The position numbers and the translations under genes were made by a program. A stretch of 47,232 nucleotides of DNA from JAAAOZ01 sp964496595. Its GTDB lineage: Bacteria > Chloroflexota > Anaerolineae > B4-G1 > SLSP01. The notes beneath the pieces were generated by a model. It was not told the DNA's origin and ran no database searches. It saw only the letters and a program-made list of their open reading frames with translations. Below are positions 1-9,035 of this stretch, one piece after another. Location of the stretch: positions 1 to 47,232 of the forward strand of contig CAZCAI010000013.1 in assembly GCA_964496595.1 (NCBI GenBank). Direction: 5' to 3'. Every line of letters begins with the position of its first letter. Within the stretch, counting starts at the first letter, position 1.

Positions 1-1317
1 TTAATCTTCCCCCTGAGTCGCATCGAAGGACACGCCCAAGTTGCCATCGAGGTGCAGGAGGGCGAGGTGCTCTCCGCCGAATTCCAGGCCACCGAGCTGC
101 GCGGCTTTGAATATCTGGTGCAGGACGCGCCCGCCGATCAGATGCCCGTGGTCACGCCGCGCATCTGCGGCGTCTGCTCCACGGCGCATCACGTTGCCTC
201 CGTCAAGGCGCTGGAGGACGCCTACGAGATCACGCCGCCGCCGCTGGCGCTCAAGATCCGCGAGCTGCTGATGTTGGGCCAACTGCTCCAGAATCAGGCC
301 ACCTCGCTCTTCATCTTCACCATGCCGGATCGATTAGGCGTCTCCAGCATCTTCCAAATGGCCGGCGACGCGGCCACCACCGACAAGAGCGAGCAACATC
401 TCACTGAGGTGGCGACGCGCGCGTTACAGGTGCGGCAGGCGGGCACGCATCTCATCTCGACCGCCGGCGGGCAATTCATCCATCCCGTCAAGGCCGTGGT
501 CGGCGGCGTGACGAGCGGCATCTCGTCTCGGCAAGCGGCCGAGATGCGGGCGGAGTTGGAGGCGTCGCTGCCCATCGCCTGCGAGCTTTTCGATTACTAC
601 TGGGAGATCTCCATCGCGATGGGCGAGCGCCTGGGCACCTGGGGCGACGACGCGCCAGCCTGCTATCTCTCCGCCATCGCCGGACGCCGGCCCAACTTCT
701 ATGGCAACCAACTGTATGTCCTCAGCAGCAGCGGCGATGCCTGCTCCATGTTCCCGGCGCGCGATTTCCGCAAATATTTGACCTACGAGGCCACCGAGTA
801 CAGCTACGCGGGGCATTCCAGCTTCCAGGGCGAGGTCATCCGCGCCAACAGCCTGGCGCGCATCAACGTGCTGCACGATATGGGCACACCGTGCGCCAAT
901 CGCTACCTCAAACGCTTCACCGAGGCCTTCGGGCAGCCGGCCCACGCCATCTTGCTCTTCGATCTGGCGCGCGGCATCGAACTGGTCTACGCCATCGAGC
1001 GCGCCATCGAGATCCTCTCGGAGCCGTTGGATGAGGGCGATCCCGCCGTGCCCCACACGCCGCAGGATGGCGAGGGCTTTGGCCTGGTCGAGGCGCCGCG
1101 CGGCCCGCTCATCCATCACTACACCATCGAGGATGGAAAGATCGCCCACGCCGAATTTATCATCCCCACAGTACACAACATGCTGGCTATCGAGCGCGCC
1201 CTCCGCGTCGCAGCCGAGCGGTACATCGACGCGGAGCGGGTCAATATGGAGTTGGAGCGCGCGGTCGGCCGCGTCGTCCGCGCCTTCGATCCGTGCATCG
1301 CGTGCGCCACGCACTGA
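1..1317 (+). CDS. NiFe hydrogenase large (catalytic) subunit, 5' partial
   Basis: The frame is open from base 1 (LIFPLSRIEGHAQ), so the start lies just outside the window; from family alignment memory only about 10-20 residues are missing. Both nickel-binding motifs are visible: RICGVCSTAHH near the N-terminus and DPCIACATH at the very C-terminus, each supplying two Cys ligands to the NiFe centre. The RIEGH signature and the HHYTIEDGKI...IIPTVHN stretch fit the group 3-type cytoplasmic large subunits, which couple H2 to a soluble carrier with a small FeS subunit. The stop codon follows the last motif His directly, so the C-terminal peptide normally removed by a maturation protease is absent. 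The small subunit is not in the window. The N gap begins right after the stop, so downstream context is unknown. Family assignment is secure; subgroup is inference. Confidence 0.93.
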   Translation, partial: LIFPLSRIEGHAQVAIEVQEGEVLSAEFQATELRGFEYLVQDAPADQMPVVTPRICGVCSTAHHVASVKALEDAYEITPPPLALKIRELLMLGQLLQNQATSLFIFTMPDRLGVSSIFQMAGDAATTDKSEQHLTEVATRALQVRQAGTHLISTAGGQFIHPVKAVVGGVTSGISSRQAAEMRAELEASLPIACELFDYYWEISIAMGERLGTWGDDAPACYLSAIAGRRPNFYGNQLYVLSSSGDACSMFPARDFRKYLTYEATEYSYAGHSSFQGEVIRANSLARINVLHDMGTPCANRYLKRFTEAFGQPAHAILLFDLARGIELVYAIERAIEILSEPLDEGDPAVPHTPQDGEGFGLVEAPRGPLIHHYTIEDGKIAHAEFIIPTVHNMLAIERALRVAAERYIDAERVNMELERAVGRVVRAFDPCIACATH

Positions 1318-1417
1318 NNNNNNNNNNNNNNNNNNNNNNNNNNNNNNNNNNNNNNNNNNNNNNNNNNNNNNNNNNNNNNNNNNNNNNNNNNNNNNNNNNN
1401 NNNNNNNNNNNNNNNNN
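1318..1417. other. Assembly gap (100 N)
   Basis: Exactly 100 consecutive N, the usual placeholder for a scaffold join of unknown size. It starts at the base after the hydrogenase stop codon and truncates the facing 4Fe-4S protein gene. The true distance, and even the relative orientation of the two contigs, cannot be judged from this sequence. Confidence 0.99.
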
Positions 1418-1793
1418 GCGCCAGCGCGTGATGCGCGCACAAACGCAAGCAGACGCCACAACCATCGCACAAATCCAGATCCACCGTCGGGAACCAGGGG
1501 ATGCTCTCGCGCGGATAGCCCCGCCACGTTCCGTAATCCACCGGCGCATCGGCCTCGCCTTTGGCGCGCCGCGCGACGTAAGTCGTGTACTCGGCTAACA
1601 GCGCCTGCGCGAAGACCTCGCGCGCGCCGGGCGGGATGTAGTTGTACTCCGCCACCCGCCGGGCGATCTCAGCGCCAAGCTGCACCTCGCCGGGACGATG
1701 GCCCGCCTCGTAGAGCTGCGCGCAGATCTCGTCCCAGCCCTGCAATCCCGTGGGAGATCCATCAATCACAATTTGTCGATAACTCAATGCCAT
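1418..1793 (-). CDS. 4Fe-4S ferredoxin-type protein, 3' truncated by gap
   Basis: Starts at ATG 1793 (MALSYRQIVI), preceded by GGGGAG at good spacing; an upstream in-frame extension has no such site. About 125 residues are visible before the gap. The first ~95 residues match no domain I can name. They are followed by FPTVDLDLCDGCGVCLRLC, a CxxCxxCxxxC iron-sulfur motif, after which the gene runs into N. A second cluster motif may lie in the missing part. It probably carries electrons; partner and pathway are unknown. Proximity to the hydrogenase is suggestive, but the two genes converge across an unresolved join, so an operon link is not supported. Confidence 0.75.
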
Positions 1794-1817
1794 TTGTTTC
1801 TCCCCAGTAAGATGCAA

Positions 1818-1850
1818 CAAGCCCCATCGGCGCGATGCCGACGGGGCTTG
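1818..1850 (-). terminator. Hairpin, probable terminator of the MBL-fold gene
   Basis: CAAGCCCC-A-TCGGC / GCCGA-C-GGGGCTTG forms a 13-bp stem with one mismatch and a 5-nt loop. It lies between the MBL gene stop (1886) and the next start (1793). No clear U-run follows on the minus strand, so it may act as a weak terminator or an mRNA 3' end stabiliser. Confidence 0.55.
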
Positions 1851-1885
1851 CTCTTAATGCGCTCATAGTTTTACAGAAGACCTCG

Positions 1886-2761
1886 CTATACGGGCGTCCC
1901 TTCTTCCTCACCAGCCGATGAAGGTAGGAGATCCCCGCGCAGATCCTGGATAAGATACTCCAATCCCGATTGCAGGCGCTTAACGGCCTGTTTGCCCATC
2001 TGATTGAAGAATACTTGCCCCAACTCGCGGGCGGCTTTGCCCACGCCCTCGCTGCCGGAGCCTTCGGAGAGGGCCTGGGCGGTCTCTTGCACCACGCGCA
2101 TAAACTCCAGTTGCGTCGTCAGTTCCCCACGGAGCACCGGCGCCTCGCCCCGGCCCGGTACGATATGCCGCACATCCGTGCGCTCGGCCAACTTCTCCAG
2201 ATCTGCCAGCCACGCATCGAAGTCTGGCGTCAAGTGCAGCAGCGGCGGCTCGGAGATGCTGACGGTGTCCCCGGCGAAGAGCAGCTTATGCTCCGGCACA
2301 AAGAGCGTGATGCTGCCGGGCGCAGCGCCGGCTACAGCCTCGAAGACGAAGGGTGGCGTGGGCCGATGGAATTCGAAGCGGCGGCTGAAGGCGAATTTGG
2401 GCGGGTTGGGCTTCACATCGCCCAACAGACCCGCATCCTCTGGATAGCGATTTTCCGTGGCCTGGAGCAAGTCGCGCCAGTCGCGATCCTCGAGCCTGGC
2501 GACGGTGCGCAGCGCCGCCTCCGAAGCGATGACGGGGATGTTCCACAGCGCGGCGGCTACCATCCGCTCGATCTGCGCATCGGTGAGTACGACGTAGCGC
2601 ACGGCGTCCACCGATGCCTGTACCTGCTCCAACCACGCCTGCGCGTGGCTGGGGCGCGGTGGAATGTCCACAACAATCGCCCCGTCCTCCAGATCGATCA
2701 ATCCCAGGTTATAGGGTGGGTAGTCAGATGCGACAAAGATACCAGGAGCAATTTCTTCCAT
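1886..2761 (-). CDS. MBL-fold (metallo-beta-lactamase-like) protein lacking the HxHxDH motif
   Basis: 291 residues, ATG 2761 preceded by GGAGGTGATGTT. The layout is that of an MBL-fold hydrolase: EEIAPGIFVASDYPPYNLGLIDLEDGAIVVDIP at the N-terminus, a strand ending VRYVVLT, then PVIASE, PGSITLFVPEHKLLFAGDTV and HIVPGRGEAPV. Where active family members have THxHxDH, this protein reads TDAQIERM, so three of the first metal ligands are replaced; the Asp of AGD is kept. A Zn-dependent hydrolase activity is therefore doubtful, and a binding or regulatory role is possible. The gene is monocistronic-looking, with hairpins on both sides (1818-1850 and 2781-2820). Fold assignment is firm; loss of function is inference. 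Confidence 0.8.
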   Translation of the reverse strand: MEEIAPGIFVASDYPPYNLGLIDLEDGAIVVDIPPRPSHAQAWLEQVQASVDAVRYVVLTDAQIERMVAAALWNIPVIASEAALRTVARLEDRDWRDLLQATENRYPEDAGLLGDVKPNPPKFAFSRRFEFHRPTPPFVFEAVAGAAPGSITLFVPEHKLLFAGDTVSISEPPLLHLTPDFDAWLADLEKLAERTDVRHIVPGRGEAPVLRGELTTQLEFMRVVQETAQALSEGSGSEGVGKAARELGQVFFNQMGKQAVKRLQSGLEYLIQDLRGDLLPSSAGEEEGTPV

Positions 2762-2780
2762 AACATCACCTCCGAGTGAT

Positions 2781-2820
2781 AAGGGCCTCGGCGCGGCGCT
2801 TGCGCGCGCCCCAAGGCCAA
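2781..2820 (-). terminator. GC-rich imperfect hairpin between alaX-like and MBL genes
   Basis: GGGCCTCGGCGCG and CGCGCCCCAAGGCC pair with a few mismatches. The hairpin lies between the stop of the AlaX gene (2825) and the MBL start (2761) and shares the words GGCCTCGGCG and CCAAGGCC with the hairpin at 25481-25518. Probable terminator; no strong U-run. Confidence 0.45.
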
Positions 2821-2824
2821 GTGA

Positions 2825-4036
2825 TTATGTAGGCAACGCTTGATGCAGCGCCACTAAGATCGCATCGGCGGGCGAGATAGGCGCGCCGCCTTGCGCCATC
2901 GAGGGCGCGCCGCCGCCGCGACCGCCCAGCGCATCCAAGGCCGCGCGCAGAATCGCGACGGCGTCCACCTCTTCAAGATCGTCGCTGCGGGCGCAGACCA
3001 GGCGCACGCCCTTCTCCGTGGTGACGGCCAACAAGGCCAGCGTGGCGGGATGCTCGCACAGGCGCGAGGCGGTCACGCGCACCTGGTCGAAGGCGCGGTC
3101 GTCCCAGTGCGCGACGATTTGGCGCATGCCTGCGCGCTCCGGCGCGGCGCGCCACAGCCGATTTGCCTCGCACGCCGCGAGCGTGGTTTGGAGATCGCGC
3201 AACGCGCTGTGCGTGGCCTTCGCCTCCGCCTGGATGCGCTCGACGGCCTCCGGCAGCTCGTCCTCGGCGATGGAGAGGTCGGCGCTGACCTCCTGAAGCA
3301 GCCGCAACGCGCGTCGGTAATCGAGCAACGCGCGCGCGCCACAGCGGAACGCGACGCGCATTCCGCCTTTGTAGCGCTCCAGGCCCGTGATTTTGATGAG
3401 GCCGATCTCGCCCGTGTGGCTGACGTGTGTGCCGCCGCAGGCCGAAGCGTCGTAGCCCTTGACCCAGACGACGCGGATGCGATCCTCGACGGTGGGCGGT
3501 TTGCGCAGCGGAATCTCCGCGATCTCGTCCGGGGAGACGAATTGCACCGTCACGGGCCGATTCTCCCAGACGACGCGGTTCACCTCGTCCTCGACGCGGA
3601 AAGCGGCCGCCCACGTCAGGTTGGGGATATCTAGATCGATGGTGCATTCCTCGCTGCCCAGGTGAAAGCCTACCGTGGGCGCATGCCACACCTCGACGAA
3701 CGCCGCCGAAAGTAGATGCTGGCCCGTGTGCTGCTGCATGTGATCAAAGCGGCGCGCCCAGTTGATCCGCCCTGTCACCTCTTCTTCATTTTCACCGGAA
3801 GATAGCGGCAGCCTGCGCTCCAGAAGGTGCCAGATCGCGCCGTCGTCATCCTCCCAGACATCCACGACCGGTATATTCTCCAGCGTGCCTGTATCGTGCG
3901 GCTGGCCGCCGGAGGTGGGATAAAACGCGGTTTGGTTCAAGCAGACGGCCGGCCCGCGCGCGGCAACCCGCTCGGCTACCACGCGCGCGCGGAACTCGCG
4001 TAAGGTCGCATCGGCATAGTATAAACGATGGCTCAT
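2825..4036 (-). CDS. alaX: AlaX-type alanyl-tRNA editing protein with DHHA1 domain
   Basis: 403 residues from ATG 4036 (MSHRLYYADA), chosen because AGGAGG sits 4 nt upstream and the ATG overlaps the preceding gene's stop as ATGA. The protein resembles the editing half of alanyl-tRNA synthetase: an N-terminal beta-barrel with NQTAFYPTSGGQPHD, the zinc ligands HTGQH (HxxxH) and CGGTH (CxxxH) of the SAD domain, then a helical linker (~240-300) and a C-terminal DHHA1-like region ending in a Gly-rich GGRGGGAPSMAQGG stretch. It should hydrolyse Ser- or Gly-mischarged tRNA-Ala. The presence of DHHA1 places it in the long AlaX class. Translation is probably coupled to the upstream histidine kinase, an odd partner. 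Confidence 0.9.
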   Translation of the reverse strand: MSHRLYYADATLREFRARVVAERVAARGPAVCLNQTAFYPTSGGQPHDTGTLENIPVVDVWEDDDGAIWHLLERRLPLSSGENEEEVTGRINWARRFDHMQQHTGQHLLSAAFVEVWHAPTVGFHLGSEECTIDLDIPNLTWAAAFRVEDEVNRVVWENRPVTVQFVSPDEIAEIPLRKPPTVEDRIRVVWVKGYDASACGGTHVSHTGEIGLIKITGLERYKGGMRVAFRCGARALLDYRRALRLLQEVSADLSIAEDELPEAVERIQAEAKATHSALRDLQTTLAACEANRLWRAAPERAGMRQIVAHWDDRAFDQVRVTASRLCEHPATLALLAVTTEKGVRLVCARSDDLEEVDAVAILRAALDALGGRGGGAPSMAQGGAPISPADAILVALHQALPT

Positions 4037-5625
4037 TGCTCCTCCTGTGAAGTTGCCGGTTCGCGCTGGTTCAAGTCGCGCGGGATGGTGAAATAGAAAG
4101 TCGATCCCTCTTCCACCGTGCTTTCCAGGCTGATTTGACCCTGATGGGCCTCGACGGCCAGCTTGCAAAAAGCCAGGCCCAAGCCCGCGCCCTTCATATT
4201 GTTCGAATCTCCCCGCACAAATGGCTCGAAGACATGTTGGCGCTCCTCCGGCGGGATGCCGGGGCCAGAGTCCTCAACGGCGAAGTAGAATTCATCCGCG
4301 TCCGCCCGTACCGTCAACGTGATCGTTCCGCCGTTGGGCGTGTATTTGATCGCGTTGGTCATGATGTTGAGCAACACGCGGCGGAGGATGTCCTGATCCG
4401 CCCACAACGGCGGCAGATCCGAGGGGACGTTCTCTTCGATGGTGTGATTGCGCCGCTCCGCCGAGGGCATGAGCGTCTCCAAAATCTCATCCATAAGGGG
4501 GCGCAGTTCGATCTCGGCGATGGTAATCGTCTTCTCCTGCGATTGCAACCGCGCCATATCCAAAATATCGCTGATCAAGCGCTCCATCCGCTGGCTGCTA
4601 CGGCGCGCGATGCCCAACACCTGCGCAATCGGCACCGTGTCATCCTGTTCGATCCAAGCCGCGTGGAGCAATTCCAGGCTGTTGGTGATGCTCCCCAGCG
4701 GATTGCGCAGGTCATGCACGATCATATCGGCCAACTGCTGGCGCATCCGCTCCAGCGCGACGCGGTCGGTCACATCGTGGCCCAGCCATTGGTAGGCGCC
4801 ATGGGGGGGATAATGGGCGAGATAGGACATATTGACGTCCAAAACGCGGTGCGGCTCCTCCCCTTCCGGGGTCGGCACGGAAAACTCCCAGGTGACGACG
4901 TCGCCCTCCCTGGCCTGCTCGCGCACTTCATGGAAGCGCTGGGGCGTGATGTTCAATTCGGCCAGGCACGATGCGCCTTTATCCTCCTCAGAGAGCGGCA
5001 ACAAATCGCGCGCCGCCTGATTGATCTCCAGAAGATGCCCTTCGGGGTCTAAAATGATGATCGGATCTAAATTGAGATCGAAGAGCCGTTGGTAACGCTC
5101 CTCTGCCCGATGTACCTGCTCAAAGAGGCGCGCGTTTCGAATCGCGGAGGCGGCTAAAGAGGCCAGCGCGGGCATCACTTCTTCCAATTCCGCCAGCGAG
5201 GTTTCCGGCAGCGGATTGATCAACTCTAACACGGCTAAGGTCTGCGCGCCCACCTTGACGGGCACCGCGTAGATGGCATCGGTGTGAAAGCCGGTCTGTT
5301 GATCGACGCCTTTGAAGTGGCGTTCATCCGCCGTTGTTTTGGGAACCCACAAGGTCTTGCCATGTTCGGCGACCCAGCCGACGATGCCCGTTCCGGCCGG
5401 GAGGGTCATCCCCAGCACATCTTGCGCGCTCTTGCCGGAGGCCGCGCGGAAGACTAAGTATCCCTCCGGCTCGACCACTGCGACGGAGACGGCGTCGGGT
5501 TGAAAATGCTGGTGCGTGAGCGCCATCAACCGCTGCAACACATCGTTAGTGTTTAGCGTGGTACTGAGCGTGCGCGCGGCATCGTAGAGAAACAGTAATC
5601 GTTCGGTCAATTTGGGATCAGTCAA
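4033..5625 (-). CDS. GAF-PAS sensor histidine kinase
   Basis: 530 residues, soluble. A GAF domain spans about 18-165 and a PAS domain about 175-290. A HisKA dimerisation domain carries the phospho-acceptor His304 in MIVHDLRNP. The HATPase_c domain (~395-515) has NIMTNAIKYT (N box), DSGPGIP (G1) and GAGLGLAFCK (G2). No transmembrane segment is evident, so it senses a cytoplasmic signal, possibly a small molecule through GAF. No response regulator is adjacent; the nearest is the orphan OmpR-type protein at 17675-18367. The gene overlaps the upstream deoxynucleoside kinase by 8 bp and the downstream alaX by 4 bp, so it is the middle of a compact operon. The start MTDPKL is supported by GGAGGTTGTGACG upstream. 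Confidence 0.92.
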   Translation of the reverse strand: MTDPKLTERLLFLYDAARTLSTTLNTNDVLQRLMALTHQHFQPDAVSVAVVEPEGYLVFRAASGKSAQDVLGMTLPAGTGIVGWVAEHGKTLWVPKTTADERHFKGVDQQTGFHTDAIYAVPVKVGAQTLAVLELINPLPETSLAELEEVMPALASLAASAIRNARLFEQVHRAEERYQRLFDLNLDPIIILDPEGHLLEINQAARDLLPLSEEDKGASCLAELNITPQRFHEVREQAREGDVVTWEFSVPTPEGEEPHRVLDVNMSYLAHYPPHGAYQWLGHDVTDRVALERMRQQLADMIVHDLRNPLGSITNSLELLHAAWIEQDDTVPIAQVLGIARRSSQRMERLISDILDMARLQSQEKTITIAEIELRPLMDEILETLMPSAERRNHTIEENVPSDLPPLWADQDILRRVLLNIMTNAIKYTPNGGTITLTVRADADEFYFAVEDSGPGIPPEERQHVFEPFVRGDSNNMKGAGLGLAFCKLAVEAHQGQISLESTVEEGSTFYFTIPRDLNQREPATSQEEQ

Positions 5626-6256
5626 ACGTCACAACCTCCTTACCGTGCAGCCGCTCCAGGATTTTTTCCGTGATAAGGCTCAAATGTCCGCTGTTAGCCA
5701 CAAAATCCAAGCGATCCGCCGGCACGGTCAAGACCGGGCAGAGCGAAAACTTCTCCAGCCATTCATTATATAACACATTGAGTTGTTCCAAATAATCCTC
5801 GGAAATCTGGCGCTCGTAAGTTCGCCCGCGCTGTTGAATGCGATCTACCAACGTCGGCATCGACGCCTTGAGGTAGATCACCAAACTCGGCGGCGGGAGG
5901 ATAGCCATGACGGCGTGATAGAGTTCGGAGTAGGTCGTATAGTCGCGCTCCGCCATCAAGCCCTGCTGATAGAGGTTCCGCGCGAAGATCTCCGCATCCT
6001 CATAAACCGTCCGATCCTGGATCACGGAATTGGGATGCTCCCACAGTTGGCGATGGTTCTTCAAGCGCCGCGCCAAGAAGAAAATCTGCGAATGGAAGCT
6101 CCATTTACACATATCCTCATAGAAATCGGCCAGATAGGGATTGTCGCCGACGCCCTCGAGATAGGGTTCCCATCCCAAGCGCTGACTCAACAGCGAGGTC
6201 AAGGTGGATTTTCCCACGCCGATATTGCCGGCCACCGCGATAAAGTGCTTTTTCAA
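5618..6256 (-). CDS. Deoxynucleoside kinase (dAK/dGK family)
   Basis: 212 residues. P-loop GNIGVGKST at residues 10-18; the family acid/base and ERS-like motif appears as QDRTVYEDAEIFA, and a LID-like Arg segment as DRIQQRGRTYE. It phosphorylates a deoxynucleoside (dA, dG or dC, not decidable here) to the monophosphate in the salvage pathway. Length matches the family. The 3' end overlaps the next gene (histidine kinase) by 8 bp and it lies 29 bp downstream of the multi-GAF kinase gene. A paralogue lies at 9036-9959. The pair may act as a heterodimer, as known for dAK/dGK pairs of lactobacilli; that is inference. Confidence 0.9.
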   Translation of the reverse strand: MKKHFIAVAGNIGVGKSTLTSLLSQRLGWEPYLEGVGDNPYLADFYEDMCKWSFHSQIFFLARRLKNHRQLWEHPNSVIQDRTVYEDAEIFARNLYQQGLMAERDYTTYSELYHAVMAILPPPSLVIYLKASMPTLVDRIQQRGRTYERQISEDYLEQLNVLYNEWLEKFSLCPVLTVPADRLDFVANSGHLSLITEKILERLHGKEVVTFD

Positions 6257-6285
6257 TTCAACCTCCCTGGATTAAAAAGTTCGAT

Positions 6286-8976
6286 TCAGTTTGATAACGG
6301 CGTCCGGGTAAGCTTGCGAGGCATGGTCAATGTGAAGGTGCTGCCCCGATCCTTCACACTTTCCACTTCGATATGCCCGCCATGGGCTTCGATAATCTCC
6401 CACACCACCGACAAGCCGATGCCCATCCCGCCAAAACGGCGGGTCGTTGATCCATCGACTTGATAAAATCGCTCAAAAATCAGCTCCAAATTCTCCGAAT
6501 CGATGCCGATGCCCTGATCCGAAATCGCCAAGATGATGACTTCGGGCGTTGACCAACCTTGAAGGGTCACCACGCCTCCCTCGGCGCTGAACTTGATGGC
6601 GTTCTCGATCAGGTGGGTGAACGCCAGATGCAAGCGGTCGGGATTTCCGGGGACGTAGGGCAAATCCGGCGGAATTTTCATCTCGAAGCGCACGCTTTGC
6701 GCCTCCGCCTGAGCCTTAAATTCCGAGATCACCGCGTTGAACAATCGATGGACGTTGATCGGCAGCACCGTTGTCAACTCCACGCGCCCTTTTAAAGATG
6801 TCAAGCTCTCTACCATGCGATTCAAGCTCAGCGCACGCCGGGCAATAGTATCGAGCACCTCCTGCTGTTTTGTCGTCAGCGGCCCGACCTCCCCTTCTAG
6901 CAAAACATTGGCATAGCCCGAAATTAAGCCCAAGGGTGTGCGTAATTCGTGGCTCACATTTTGAATCATCTGGAGGCGGATTTCGTTGAGCAGTCGCGCA
7001 TCCTTGTAAGCTTGCTCCAACTTTCTGGTCTGCCGCCGGAGTCGCTCCAGCAACTGGGCATTATCTAAGATCAAAGCCGCCTGATTAGCCAGCGCCTGGA
7101 TCCACGTCATCCGCTCGCGGAGCGCCTCATCACGCTGAGGCTGCGCCACCGTGACTAACAATAATCCAACCTTGCGATCTTTGGCCAGCAGGGGATGCAA
7201 AGAAACCGGATGAGGCGGCAGATGATCCATAACCTCGGATAGCTCCGCATAGCGCTCGCGGATAATGTATCGCATCTCCGGCACGATGACGTACGTACGC
7301 TGCATGTTGCTCGTCAGTCGCTCAACGCCCGTCATCGTGATGAAGTTCGAAAGATAGGTCGACTCCTCTAAATCTGGCGTTGCGGCGTGTTTGACCCACA
7401 CCAGCGTCTCCGTCTCTTGGTTCCTGGCCGACCCGTTCTCGGTTTCACTGAAAAGCCCAATCTCTACCACGCCGCGAATCTTGCTGAGCAGCGTGCGGCA
7501 TAGAATATCTACGATCACCGGCACCGTATGGGCTGCTACCATCTCCATCTCGGCATCGATAAGCTGGCGTAATAGCCGCTCGCTGCGCGAACTGGCTTCG
7601 AAGTGGCGCGCGTGCTGTAATAACACCTCCAATTGCGATGCCATCGTCTCTAAAAAATGTATCGCCTTAGGTTTGATGATAATCGGTTCATCATGCGCGA
7701 CGGCCAGGATGCCTTGGACATACCCATTGGCGCGAATCGGCGCAGCGATCAACGCGCGTGCGCCGCCGGCCCACGCCATAGGCTGCGAGGCGGCGCGATA
7801 GAGAACTTGCCCCTCACATACATTTTTCCACGGCGTCGCGGCTACCGACAGCTCGCTCTCCGGCCAGTGAGAGTCCGAAGCAGCATAGAGTGTGTCCCCG
7901 CGTCGTTGGAAAAAAGCCTGGTGAGCGTACAACATCCGCGACCGCAGGAGTTGGAGCGCGGATTTGAGCACCCCCTTTTGATCCTTCCCAGCGGTGTCCA
8001 CCACCAACTCCCGCAGCATCTGCGCCTCATCCAGCCGCTGCCAAACCGCCTCGTGCTGGCGCGCGTTCATGAATGCCCGCGTCAATTGATCCGCGAGGAT
8101 CTGGAGCACGGCCATCTCGTCGTCCGAGAAAACATCCACCGTGGACGATTGCACATCCAACACGCCGATCACCTCGCTGTGGTAACGCATCGGCGCGCTC
8201 ATCTCGGCGCGCATCCCCGGCGTCAACGTGGCGGAAATCGGCTCCCGGTGATATGAGTCCAGCGCGGAGAGCGCGCGCGCCTGGCCTGTCTGGGTGACAT
8301 GACCAATCAAATGCGATGATCTGATTTTAAGGCTGTGGGGTTGCGCCGCCCATTCTGGGCCGTCTTCGTGATTCGCCGCGTGTAACACGACGTGCTCGCC
8401 ATGTTCATCGACCAGGAAAATGCTCACCCGCTCAAAATCTAAATGCGTCCCCATCGATTGCACCGCGCGCTCGAGCAACTTATCCGGGTAGAGAAGATCG
8501 CTCAATTCGCCAATCACTTCAAAGACCGCCGTCACTCGCTCCTGTTGGCGACGCGCGCGCTCCAACGCTTGCTCGCGCGCCATCGCCTGCCCCCGCAACG
8601 CCGCGATGTCCAACAAAGCATCACGCTGCGATTTATCCACCGAGGCGGCGTGGGGCAACGCCACTAGCAGGCCCGCTGCGAGGCAAGAAGACGCGGCATC
8701 GATAACCGGCGCCGAGAGCAATAGGTAGGTGTAACGGCGACTGAGATCAAGCTGGCGAGCTGAAAGGCTTGCGACGGATTGTTCCTGTGGGAAGAGAGAC
8801 GCGAGTCGCTGGCGAACCTTCTGCTGAACCTCTGGGCGGGAGATATAGGCGCCATAGGCCCCAACCAAAGTGATTTCCTCTGTATCACTTGCAACCCACC
8901 CGATGCATTCTACCGGACATCGCGCCACGCTCTGGATAATTTTTCCTGCGGTCGCCACTAAGCCAGCGTCTTTCAT
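6286..8976 (-). CDS. Multi-GAF sensor histidine kinase
   Basis: 896 residues without an obvious transmembrane helix. An N-terminal region (~1-130) resembles a degenerate GAF, followed by a coiled segment (~132-150) and GAF-like modules at about 155-305, 320-460 and 475-645. A second helical linker leads to the HisKA box NVSHELRTP with His676, and HATPase_c (~770-885) shows LIENAIKFS, DQGIGID and GGMGIGLSV. It is therefore a complete kinase with three to four stacked input domains, typical of soluble light, redox or metabolite sensors; no ligand can be assigned. ATG 8976 has AAGGG upstream. It sits between two deoxynucleoside kinase genes in the same orientation, which hints at, but does not prove, a link to nucleotide pools. 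Confidence 0.92.
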   Translation of the reverse strand: MKDAGLVATAGKIIQSVARCPVECIGWVASDTEEITLVGAYGAYISRPEVQQKVRQRLASLFPQEQSVASLSARQLDLSRRYTYLLLSAPVIDAASSCLAAGLLVALPHAASVDKSQRDALLDIAALRGQAMAREQALERARRQQERVTAVFEVIGELSDLLYPDKLLERAVQSMGTHLDFERVSIFLVDEHGEHVVLHAANHEDGPEWAAQPHSLKIRSSHLIGHVTQTGQARALSALDSYHREPISATLTPGMRAEMSAPMRYHSEVIGVLDVQSSTVDVFSDDEMAVLQILADQLTRAFMNARQHEAVWQRLDEAQMLRELVVDTAGKDQKGVLKSALQLLRSRMLYAHQAFFQRRGDTLYAASDSHWPESELSVAATPWKNVCEGQVLYRAASQPMAWAGGARALIAAPIRANGYVQGILAVAHDEPIIIKPKAIHFLETMASQLEVLLQHARHFEASSRSERLLRQLIDAEMEMVAAHTVPVIVDILCRTLLSKIRGVVEIGLFSETENGSARNQETETLVWVKHAATPDLEESTYLSNFITMTGVERLTSNMQRTYVIVPEMRYIIRERYAELSEVMDHLPPHPVSLHPLLAKDRKVGLLLVTVAQPQRDEALRERMTWIQALANQAALILDNAQLLERLRRQTRKLEQAYKDARLLNEIRLQMIQNVSHELRTPLGLISGYANVLLEGEVGPLTTKQQEVLDTIARRALSLNRMVESLTSLKGRVELTTVLPINVHRLFNAVISEFKAQAEAQSVRFEMKIPPDLPYVPGNPDRLHLAFTHLIENAIKFSAEGGVVTLQGWSTPEVIILAISDQGIGIDSENLELIFERFYQVDGSTTRRFGGMGIGLSVVWEIIEAHGGHIEVESVKDRGSTFTLTMPRKLTRTPLSN

Positions 8977-9035
8977 TTGTTTACCCTTGTGGATGCTTCC
9001 CTCTCAACCGTCGCTTCAAATTCGCTTCAAACTGG

